NCBI GenBank assembly: GCA_000310025.1
Contig: FN649751.1
Span: 2,465,699-2,511,319 of the forward strand
Length of the DNA stretch: 45,621 nucleotides
DNA from: Ectocarpus siliculosus
Taxonomy: Eukaryota > Sar > Phaeophyceae > Ectocarpales > Ectocarpaceae
Reading direction: 5' to 3'
Under the pieces are notes generated by a model. That model made no database searches. It was not told where the DNA came from and was given only the letters and a program-made list of their open reading frames with translations. Of this stretch, positions 12,301 to 24,300 are shown one piece after another. The position numbers and the translations under genes are program-made. Each line of letters begins with the position of its first letter. The stretch's first letter is position 1.

Positions 12301-15300
12301 CATCGATAAAGACAGCTCGTCTTCCTCCGGAACTTCTTCGTGCTGCTCTGGCCAAGGCTGAAGCTGCTCTTCTTCTCGCTCTTGGTCATATTGTTCAGTT
12401 TCATTCGGCGAGGAACCTGTGATTCCCGATCCCTCGAGGTCGACCAGACCAGAATCTTCTTCTTGTTGCGTGTGGCCCGTTGTCGAGCTTGGCGGCCCAG
12501 GGTGAGAAATCTCGTTTCCATCTTGAGGCTCGGAGGTGGAAGCGGCGCCTTGCAGCGGCGGGCGAGTGGGGACTGTTTCCCCGTCTAGTGCGTTTCCCGC
12601 CAGGGTTTCCTCCACCGCTGAGGTATCGCCGGGAGCACCATCTTGCCGTTGACCCATCCCCGTGACATCAGATTGTTCAACGGCATCGTCTCGAGTGCCG
12701 TTGCCGTTCCCTCCCGGTTGTTGTTGATTTCTAGCCCCGTTGTTGTCTTGCGACCGGTCTTGAGCAACAGCACTGTCAGAGACCTCCACCCCCTTCGTCG
12801 CTGGCTCCTCTCGAGAACCCATGCTTTCCGACCTTTTGTCAATCAACAGCCGCGGCGGACCAGCTTCCGACGACGACTCCGTCGAGCGAGTCTGGCCGCC
12901 GCCCTCCCCCCCGGAACTCTCGACCGCTTCCCGCTGTGCCGAGCTCCTGTTGTTCTTGCTACCGCCGATGCTGTTATTATCCCTGCTGCTGCGAACACTC
13001 CGGCGACGCTGCTGCGAGAAAGAGGCTCTGCTGCTCCGACTTGACCGTCCCCTTTGCTTGCCGCCGCCGTCGCCGCTACTACCACCGTCACCACCCCCCG
13101 CTCGCGGCAACACCGAGCTCCGGCGGCGGCCGCCACCGCGCGAGGAAGGCGGCGATGGAGCCTTCGACCCTCCTCTGCCGAGCCGCCGTCCCCGCGCAGC
13201 GGCGGCCTGGCCTTTGGGCGACCTCTTCTTCCCGCGGTTGTCCCCGCGAGCGTTGGCCACATTGTCGGACAGCTCTTTGAAGTTTTGCGCGGCCTGGACC
13301 TGCGGGGTGCCTGCGTCCGGTGCTGCCACGACCTGTGTGTACGTCACATGGGGCGAGCAGAAGTGGAGGCTGGCGTATGGTAGAGGGAACGCATACAATA
13401 TCAGTGTTGTGCGAACCAGGAAACGAATAGAATAGATTGGTGGAGTAGGCAAAAGCGCCGTCGACGAACGAAGTATAATAACGGCGCACAAGAATCGGTT
13501 GTCCGGCTTATCTTAGTTTTGCTTCCACTGCAGTATTTCATGGTGCCGTTGGACTAAGTGCAAGTCGCGCTTTGATATAGCAAAACCCGCTTAAAAGCTT
13601 TTTTCTCCAAAGAAATGCGAACAGGAACACTTGGATCTCTAGAACTGACATGGTCAACGAAACCGCAACACACGATAGCATGGGACTTCGCCTGGAAGCG
13701 GCGCGCAAGTCTCGCTTGATGGAGGGTACTGGAAGGTACACGTGTGTTTCGCCCGTCCGCCCCAACATTTTCTCTCTAGTTCAACGTTTCCAGATAGCGA
13801 TAACGTTAAAATCGCAAAATAAGCACTTCTCTACCAAGAGCAGTGTTTATTCGGTTCGATACAACGGTGTTGATGTTCGTTGTCATGCAAGAATGCAGCG
13901 GCACGACCCTTTCAACGGCGTGCTCTCATCCGCTTCCCCGGTAGGCTCGTGCCATTTGCCGGCGCAATGACGGTGATAAACGGATAACCCTTCCATTCCT
14001 AACAGAGGCTCTTCAGCTTGAAGTCTTTTTCACAACATCCTCTTCAAAATACACCATCAATCCTAAAACATTGGCGGGTTGCCTACTACAACACTTTCGC
14101 GGTTGGGCACAACCGTGTACTCCCACGAATTATTTTTTCATCACGTCTCCTGGCGCACAAACACAATCCGTTTTTATTTCGCACCTTGTCGGCCAGCGCC
14201 CGGCCTTGGCGTATGACGTCCGCGTGCTCGGCGAGCTTCCTTTGCAGGGAGGCGATGTCCGCCGCCATGACATGGACACGGTGTTCTGACGCTTCCAGCT
14301 CGCTCTGAGCTGCCAGTTGCTGGAAATTACGAAGGACAGCAGTAGCATCATCGAAAACCAAGAGGACCAGTGGTGAAACGGTCAGCTGGGTGAGTGGGTG
14401 AGGACACCCGCGGGAGAAGAGGAGAAAAAAGGTGCGGTCATCGATAGGCGTTCCTCTCCTCACTGAGCCCTTCAACAACCGTGCGGCGCTTTTCCAACTC
14501 ATCCAGCGTGTTCCTGGTTTGAGGATGGCTGACATGGCAGATGAGTATTATTGGGGCTATTCGAGCGGAGCGACGCGCTGCTTATGGCGCATCGGATGAC
14601 ACATCTCCCCACTAGCATAACCATGCACAGGAAAACACCTTTTCGCTGCCTCCGAACGAACGTCATCTGAGGCATTAGTCTATAACTACACATCACCGAC
14701 GTGAGGGAGTGCGTTCATCTCGAATATGTTCCGCCATTGCGATTTATCGGTGGTCTGCCGGGAGAAAAGTGTATCACCCCTCCTGTGTGGAATACCTGGC
14801 GAAACACCAAAACCTACAACTAACTTCTGTTCCTTTTTTAACAGGCCTAGAGACTGAGTTGTGGTCTAGTTGTCATCGTGCTTCTTTATAAGGTGGTCAC
14901 CCTCCACACATCCACGGAGTTTGGCATTGGCCTCCGGATGGTATTGGACAACACCTCAAAAGGAACGAGGGTCGACCGAGCCGGGGACTTTCCGAACCCG
15001 GGACAGGACTCCTCTCCGGCGGCAGCGAAGTTTGGAAGAGGGTCATGGAGGGCGTGGCGGTGGCGGTGCGGTGCCCACACGGAGGGTGGGGATGGAGGCC
15101 CCACTTACCTCCGGCAGCAGCCATCTACCCCGTGCGGCAACAAGGCTCGTGCACGCGTGACGGACAACGAGAGCGAAATAATTGCTTTCCACCGAATCTT
15201 TTCTTTATTGTTATCACATATATTTTGTATTATTGTAGTCGATCTTTTACACCTCACCCCGTGCCGCAACAAGGCGATGAGGTATACGTCTGGTTCACGC

Positions 15301-18300
15301 GTGACAGACAACGAGCAAATTACTTGTTCTCCACCGCGGTACGAACAGATATAGAGGTTCTGGATAGAGAGATCGGAATAGTTTTGTAATATGAAGACAC
15401 CAACTACCGCAGTTTATTTTCAGTTACTTCTATTCTGGACTGGACGACGTCAGCCTTTTTAGACCTTTCGGTATACAGTAGAGGTCCCTGTTTAGTGCCA
15501 GTATGCCCAGAAAATTCACCAGCACTTACCCGACACCGGCGCTTCTCAGAACAGAGATAAATAGGTTTTAGCATTCGAGTGGACACTCGTGCCCAGAGAT
15601 GTGACCGGCACTAAACTGGGCACGGGCACTGAATAGGGACCCTACTGCAATACGATTTCTGGACTCACCAGCCGGGGTCAATCACATTGTACGGGAAAAA
15701 ACGGCGGTGCCCGAGCACGACACAAGAGCCAGCGAGAGGCGACACCGTGTTGGCAACGCCTTCCGCTCCCGAGCTTCCTCCATCACGCGACTGCAAAGAG
15801 GACCGAACGCATCCAACCTGGAGTGCTAAGCGCACTGCAGGTTGGATACGGTCGACTCGGGTGTTTGAGGGGGCTTGGGAGTGGTAAGGCGGTGTCAACA
15901 CGGTGTCGCCACTCGCCTGCTTCGCATGGAGGCTCTCGCTGACACAGGAAGTTTTTTCTCCGCCTGCGGTTGCGATTTTTGCGTTTTTTTTGTTCACTCC
16001 AGAGCAGGAATCGAACTCCAACCGGGGACTAGTACGGGGTTCAGTACTTGAACAGCGTGAAAACACTAGTAATTACTACGTTTGTTCGGTTCGGAAAAAT
16101 ATATACATCCGTCACGCGTCTTGGTGTGGACACCTATTATGCCAGATGACGAGTGAAAGGTGCGTGACGGATTAAAACAAGAGGAAGTGAAAAAGATCAG
16201 CGTGTTAGCCTGCTTTGTCAAGGGAAGACAAGCATCGAAAATAAAGCAAATTGGTGCGTTCGCCTTCTTCGTCGATCAGGGGTGGGCGAAGATGCACGTA
16301 TCGCAAGAAGAAAAAAACATAGCGTCGCGGCGTTGTTTGTCACGGGGGCGAGGGGAGATACGCATTGAAAATGCAGAAATACCCCCATCATCACGTACAT
16401 TTCTACGATCGAGGATGGTCTTAGATGGCGGTGGGGGGTCCCGAGACAAGATGACGTGACACCACGGTAAACATTGGATGAGTACCACAACACCTGGGGC
16501 TCCGGACATCGCCCCTTTTTGGTGTAGAGGGACGGACCCTTCCCCAAGATCACGACTGCAATTGTAAATAATCGAGTGGATATATTCTTCGTACAGCGCC
16601 GAGTAGTATTACATGCATTTTCCATGGCCACCACAGAACGATTTTGACTCTCCTGTATGCGTACTTTCTCTTGTATATCGATTATTTTACATCGTCACCG
16701 CCACTTTGTATACAACAGAGAAAGAGAGGGGAAGAATCTTGTAGGGAGTTCACATTGCCCTCCTACTTTCGTCTGCGGTGCTTGCGCATATTCAGTTATG
16801 GTGAGGAGGATTCAGAGGCTGGTTCGCTTTGTCGAACATAAATTCGCCTTGAGCACCCACCAACTGACCGTTTTCCGATTGTTTTGCAAGTTTCGAGCCT
16901 CTCGCTCTGGTGCAAAACCTCTTAAACGCCCGATGGCTTGAGCTTGCCGATTCGTCCATGTTCTCTCATGAATAGTGCAATGACATCAATTGGAACCATG
17001 ACAGAAATCACGGATAAGCCGAGATTGCCGAAGAGAGGTCGAGGACAAGCCGAGGATAGGCCGAGGATAAGCCGAAATTGATGAGGATAAGCCGAGGTTG
17101 CTGAGAACAAGATGAGGAAAAGCCGAGCTTCATGAGGATAAGCCGAGGTTGCTGAGGATAAGCCGAGTTTTGATGCAGATAAGCCTAGGTTCCTGAGGAT
17201 GAGCCGAGGATGCCGAAGATAAAACAAGGATAGGGATGAGCCGAGGGTGATGAGGATAAACCGAGGTTGCCGAGGATAAGCCGAGGAAAAGCCGAATTTG
17301 ATGAGGATAAGCTGAGGTTGCTAAGAAAAAGCCGAGGAAAAGCCGAGCTTGACGAGGGTAACCCGAGGTTGCTGAGGACAAGCCGAGTCTGATGAGGAAA
17401 AGCCTAGGTTCCTGAGGATGAGCCGAGGATGCCGCAGATAAAACAAGGGTAGGGATAAGCCGAGGTTGATGAGGACAAGCCGAGGTTGATGAGGATAAGC
17501 CGCGGTTACTGAGGATACGCCGAGGTTACTGAGGATAAGCCAAAGTTGCTGAGGATAAGCCGAGGTTGCCGAGAATATGCCGAGTTTGCTGAGGATAAGC
17601 CAAGGCTGCCGAGGATAAGCCGAGGTTGCTGAGCATGAGCCAAAGATGCCGAAGAAAAGCCGAGGATAGGGATAAACCGAGGTTGCTGAGGATAAACCGA
17701 GGTTACTGAGGATAAACCGAGGAAAAGCCGAGATAGATGAGGATAAACCGAGCTTGCTGAGGATAAGCCGAGGTTACTGAGGATAAGCCGAGAGTGATGA
17801 AGATAAGCCGAGGCTACTGCAAATGAGCCGATATTTGATGAGGATACGCCGAGGTTGATGAGGATAAGCCGAGGATACTGACGATCAGCCGAGATTGCTG
17901 AGGATTCGCCGAGGTTTCTGCAAATGAGCCGAGATTGATGAGGATAAGCCGGGGTTGCCAAAGACAAAGCCGAGGTTGCTGAGCATAAGCCGAGGTTACT
18001 GAGGATAAGCCGAGAGTGATGAGTATAAGCCGAGGTTGTTGAGGAAATACGCCGAGATTGATGAGGATAAGCCGAGATTGATGAGGATAAGCCCAGGTTG
18101 ATGATGACAAGCCCGGGGTTGATGAGGATAAGCCAAGGTTGCTGAGGATACGCCGACGTTCCTGCAAATGAGCCGAGATTGATGAGGATAAGCCGGGGTT
18201 GCCAAAGCCGAGGTTGCTGAGGATGAGCCGAGGTTGCCGCGGATAAACCGAGGTTACTGAGGATAAGCCGAGGAAAAGCCGAGATTGATGAGGATAAGCC

Positions 18301-21300
18301 GAGCTTGCTGAGGATGAGCCGAGGATAGGGATAAATCGAGGTTGCTGAGGATAAGCCGAGGAAAAGTCGAGATTGATGAGGACAAGCCGAGCCTGCTGAG
18401 GATGAGCCGAGGCTAGGGATAAACCGAGCTAGCTGAGGATGAGCCGAGGTTCCTGAGGATAAACCGAGGTTACTGAGGATAAGCCGAGATTGATGAGGAT
18501 AAGCCGAGGTTACTGCGAATGAGCCAAAGTTGCTGAGGATAAGCCGAGGTTGTTGAGGAAATAAGCCGAGGTTGCTGAGGATAAGCCAAGGTTGCCGAGA
18601 ATAAGCCGAGGTTGCTTAGGATGAGCCGAAGATGCCGAAGATAAGCCAAGAATAAGGATAAACCGAGGTTGCTGAGGATAAGCCGGGGTTGCCAAGGATA
18701 AAGCCGAGGTTGCTGAGGATCGCTGAGGATGAGCCGAGGGTGCTAAGGATAAACCGAGGTTACTGACAATAAGCCGAGGAAAAGCCGAGATAGATGAGGA
18801 TAAGCCGAGCTTGCTGAGAACAAGCCGAGGAAAAGGATAAGCCGAGAGTGATGAGGATAAACTGAGGTTACTGCGAATGAGCCGAGCGACGAGGATAAGC
18901 CGAGGTTGCTGAGGAAATAAGCCGAGGTTGATGAGGATCAGCCGAGCGTACTGACGATCAGCCGAGATTGCTGAGGATAAGCCGAGATTGCTCAGGATAA
19001 ACCGAGGTTGATAAGGATACGCCGGGGTTGCTGCAAATGAGCCGAGATTGATCAAAATAAGCCGAGGTTACTGACGATCAACCGAGATTGATGAGGATAA
19101 GCCGAGGTTGATGACGATAAGCCGAGATTATTAGAATAAGCCGAGATTGATAGGTATAAGCCGAGGTTGCTGAGAATAAGCCGAGATTGATTAGAATAAG
19201 CCGTTACTGACGATCAGCCGAGATTGATGAGGATAAGCCGAGGTTGATGACGATAAGCCGAGATTGATTATAGAATAAGCCGAGATTGATAGGGAAAAGC
19301 CGAGGTTGCTGAGAATAAGCCGAGATTAATTAGAATAAGTGATTAGAATAAGCCGAGGTTGCTGAGGATAAGCCGAGATTGATGAGGATAAGCCGAGGTT
19401 GCTGAGGAAATACTGAGGTTGATGAGGATACGCCGAGGTTGCTGTAAATGAGCCGAGATTCATGAGGATAAGCCAAGGTTACTGACGATCAACCGAGATT
19501 GCTGAGGATAAGCCGAGGTTCCTGCAAATGAGCCGAGATTGATGAGGATAAGCCGAGGTTACTGACGATCAACCGAGATTGATGAGGATAAGCCAAGGTC
19601 GCTGAAGATAACCCGAGATTGATTAGGATAAGCCGAGGTTGATGAGGATAAGCCGAGGAAAAGTCGAGATTGATGAGGATAAGCTGAGGTCGCTGAGGAT
19701 AGGCCAAGATTGATGAGGTTAAGCCGAGATTGATGAGGACAAACCGAGGTTGATGAGGATACGTCGAGGTTGCTGAGCGTAAGCCGAGGTTGATGAGGAT
19801 GAGCCGAGGAAAAAGACTGGCCGAGGATACTGAGGATGAGCCAAGGTTGCTGAGGATAAGCCGAGGTTACTGAGGATAAGCCGAGATTGATGAGGATAAG
19901 CCGAGGTTACTGGCGATCAGCCGAGGTTGCTGAGGATAAGCCAAGGTTGCCGAGAATAAGCCGAGGTTGCTGAGGATGAGCCAAAGATGCCGAAGATAAG
20001 CCGAGGATAAGGATAAACCGAGGTTGCTGAGGACCGCTGAGGATCAGCCGAAGGCACTAAGGATAAACCGAGGTTACTGAGAATAAGCCGAGGACATGGA
20101 AAAGCCGAGATAGATGAGGATAAGCCGAGCTTGCTGAGAACAAGCCGAGGATACTGAGGATAAGCCGAGATTGATGAGGATAAGCCGAGGTTACTGCGAA
20201 TGAGCCAAGTGATGAGGATAAGCCGAGGTCGCTGAGGAAATAAGCCGAGATTGATTAGGATATACCGAGATTGATGAGGATAAGCCGACGGTACTGACGA
20301 TCAGCCGAGGTTGCTGAAGAATCGTATTGGGTTCCTAGCATGTCAACTTCCTTGCCTGTTCCCGCGCGTTCTCCACCTCCGCTGATCGCTCGGCAAGGCT
20401 TTCCCTCAGCACCGGACACTCGAGACACTCCGTCGAAGAAGAAGACGAGCTAAGGGATGACTGGGCTGACACCTTGTCTCGTTCCTGGCATGTTTGGGAG
20501 GGAGAGACCGAGCACAAGGTGTTGAAGGAAAGTGATCGGGATTTGAAGGAAAGTGGTCGGGGATTGGTTCTATGTGTACGAAACACTGTTGTTTGGGCCA
20601 TGTACGAAACACTGTTGTTTGGGCCAACGGTAGTTATATGTTCGGGAACCACTGTACACAGAAGCAGCTCTCGGCCGACGGGTTTAGCGTGAGCCTTTTC
20701 CTAGTTCAGTTCTAGCCGACCCGTAAATGTCAGCAACAAGGTGAAATCATTCGGGTCGTTTGCTCTTCGGGCACTAAGTCTATCTTCACGCTCTCCCCTT
20801 CCCAGACCGTATTTGCTAAGTGTCAAAGCTCAACAGACGTTACAATACGACTATGATGGCCAGCTCAGGCCGTGCTTCAAAATCTACGAGGTGAGTCAAA
20901 CGATTGCGCAGCACCGGCTGGGTGGGTGGGCCTACCGAGATATATTCCTGTCGCCGAACGTCCTACGAGCCTTCAGACAACGTGTGAATCCATGAGACAA
21001 CGAGATTCCCAAACAATATTTCGCCTCCACCAGCATCGCTGCCGAAATACGTGCACGTTCTTGAGTGAATTCGGGTACGTCACTCACGTACTCGTCGTCC
21101 CGAACCCGCATGAGCTTGTGCAGCAGCTTCTGGTGGTCGTCTTCAAACGCGGCCGACGGCGTTTCCTCATCCAATAGCTTACCCAGCAACGCCTCGCCGT
21201 CGATGGACTCATATCGATCACGACCGCGCCCGTCCGGGCCGGCATCGGTGGGGGATGCGGTGCTCGTATCACAGCCGCGCGACCCCCGGCTGTCGGTACT

Positions 21301-24300
21301 GCGGTGATCAGTATCATCGTCATCTTGGACTCGATTTTCCATCCGCTCCCCATGTTCCATCACCTCGTCACCCTCCTCCTTCCCTCCGTTCTCCTTCCCA
21401 CCCTCCCCATTGGTCGTGGCACTTGTGTCCCTCGTTTCCCTCGTCTCCACGATGCTCGAACCGGCAACCTGTTCTTCCCTCTCGGGTTCAAGCGCGCCAT
21501 CACCTCGAGGATCTTCCACCGTCTCCGGTCTCTTCGCCGGCACCATCCCGTCCGTTGCTTCCATGATGGCAGTGGTAGAGGCACTCCCGTCTTGGTCGGC
21601 ACGGTTGTCCGACCCCTCCGCGACCTCCTGCGCCTGAAGCGTGCCATTCGATTCCTCTTCGGCAGTAATACCTTTCGATTTATCTTCGGCAGCAGCAGTG
21701 CTTTGAGTCTCCGCGGCCTCAACGAAGGGGGCTTTGCTCGGTTCAGGTTGCTCGACTGCGGGATTTCCATTGTTGCTCTCGGCGTTGCTGCTGTCGCTGG
21801 GCTGTGCTAGCGCGACGACGGGAGAAACGGGAACGTCGGCATCGTTTGTCGTTGCCACACCGTCATAGTCGGCCTGCGTCCCGCCGTCCGATGTCTCGAC
21901 CACAGGCTGTGTGGGACCGCCTCCAACCTGCACCCCGCTGTCCACGCTCGCTTTTCTTGGAGCACCAACACGGACGTCACTAACTCCGACGGTGGTCGCA
22001 GTGTCAACAAGAGGAGGAGGGCTGTTCGAAGCTGAAACCCCTGTCGAAACGAGTGTCGCGCGAGACCCCGTTCCGACTTCTTGCCCACTGACTTCGGCGA
22101 TGGCAGGCGAAGGTGGACGCGGGCTCGTGTTCGAGGACCTGTTGGCGCGTTTTGGTGATGACCTCGGCTTTGCACCGCCATTCTTCGACACGGCAGTGCT
22201 TGGGCCGGTAGAGTGGGGAAGCCGTTCCTCCGGGCTAGCCGTAGGTGTTCCCAACGACAACGGCGTTTCCGCAGGAGGAACGATCCGCCGCCGCGGCGAT
22301 GATCGCCTAGAAGACGACGGTCCTGTTCTGCCAGAAGTGGCGAGTCGGCTCGCCTGTGATCGATTGTGGGGCAAAACAGTACGAAAGGGCGAATCGTCGA
22401 CCAACGAATCAGGCCCGGCCCATCGACGCTGAGACGGCGTTCACGCCAACGACAAGTTGGATCGAAACAGGGCTGCTTTGCACCGGACGACACCCGGGTC
22501 AACATGCCCGTGTCGAAATAAAATGTTTGGATGGTGGCAAGAACCCGGCCCCGAAACACCAAAACAAGTACAGCGTTTCCCGCGTTTAGCCCAATTCTAC
22601 TCTCCTCTTCCCTCGGCCTCGGAGTCTTTTCTCATTCCTGATTCCGCTCCAGCCAAGTCTCCACTCTCGCTGTGGGGACCACAACGGCAAGTGTTACTAC
22701 ACAAGTAAATTACTGTTGATGCAATAAATGGACACCCCAGGTCGATGTTTCCTCTCACCATTGCGCTATTTTGCTTCGTCTGTACGGCCAACAGCCCCGC
22801 CAGGTGCTCGTATCGGCGGCGCCACGTCCCGGTATCATCGGCGACGACGGTAGGTGGCGGTTCTTCTTCGGCTGCTGCATGGGGGGAGGGGGGAGCAGCG
22901 ATATCAATCACCTCCTCGTGTGGAGGTGGGTTCGCTTCGGCGTCTTGGGCGTGCATTCCTCCGGCGGCCTCAGCCATCTCCTCTTGGTGTTGCTGCTGCA
23001 GGCGGGCATGCTGGTTTTCTTGCCGTAGAGCCCCAACTTCCTTCCGTAGCGTGCGTACCTGGACCTATTTGTTGTTTTAGCGGGCAAAAAATCACAGTCG
23101 GGCGGTACAAGTGCGCGCAATAAAAAGTACAAGGTGCACCTTGAAACAAGACGCCGGCGAAATCTTGTACAAACGATGGCCACGTTCCTTTGGTAGCATG
23201 CCAAGATTCCGCCCTACCTTTGTGAAGTTGAGCGGAAGACTCAAAAGATGACACTGTTACAGCTCTAACAACTACGTTCTTGTTACGTTCTTACCGCTAC
23301 GTTCCTGCCGCTAGAAAATGCAAGGCAAATATTTCTGGAAATCGTGGTGTAGAATAGGGAAGACGACGACAAGAAAATGACATGCGTGATTCGAGAGGCA
23401 CCCTAGACTCACAAGGTGCTGCTGGAGCTCGTCCACTAGGACCATATTTTCTTGGGACAGCGCCACCGCCTTCGCCCGTTCCTCTTCGGCGGCTTCCTGC
23501 TCCAGCGATACCTATTGATCGATGCGGTTTGACAAGACACGACAGGACAGAGCAGGGCAGAGCAGGGCAGAGCAGGGCAGAGCTGGACAGAGCACCAGGA
23601 TAGAGCAGGACAGCGAGAGAAATTTCAAGCCGAATCAAACACCACATCACCTCGAGGCTATGTCTATTTGTGTACATGCTAAGAGCCGGGAGGTGTCCTG
23701 CGCAAGGATTTAGAGAGTATGGCAATACCTGCTGATTATTCGAAAAGGCTACATCGAACTCGGGAGATTCTTGCCACGCTGATCAAGCGTGGCGCTTAGA
23801 AGCGTTTCACGCACCACGTGGGGAGAAAACATAGCCATATGGGTTATATGCTCAATACGGACTGGCCAGAACCACATGCGGAGAGGATCTGAATCAGCGT
23901 GCGACAAGAGTCGCACTATCTCCGTGTTGGTAGATAGAAGGCGTTTTATTTTCCTTCAATGCCATTTACAAAAGTACCAGCCGATCCCTACCTTTTTCTC
24001 GGCCTCGCATGCCCTGATCCGACCGACGAGGGCCTCCTTAAGCAGCACAGATGACGAAGCTATGGCCCTCTCCAGAGCGGCGGCCAAGGCTTCCTGGATG
24101 CTCGACGCTGTTGGGTGGAGTTTCGATGACACACAACAAGGTGAGCAGCACGCTGACCGACTGTTTTCGTTCTCTCGTGGGCGGGCAGCGAAATACTCAA
24201 GAGTAGGCAACGTTCGACGCGGGAAATTGTTGTTTGTCGACTGACGGATCAAGCCGTGACACTGAACAGCTGATCAGGAGAGTGTGATTGGGTCGGCTTG

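Noticed and set aside
14884-15124. ATG GCT GCT GCC GGA G with a GTAAGTGG donor (15109-15124) and an exon at 14884-14964 as the start of a separate downstream gene
   Set aside because: The phases do not lead into the exon at 14464-14513. Kept only as an alternative if the giant gene is split.
16000-16060. tRNA-like T-arm on the minus strand (GTTCGATTCC)
   Set aside because: The flanking bases do not form the T stem or an acceptor stem, and no D arm lies at the right distance.
16922-19707. Minus-strand open frames of 72-181 residues reading LGLSS/SAYPHQPRL repeats
   Set aside because: They are translations of the 20-bp satellite; all three minus frames are similarly open, and no start context or splice structure supports a protein.
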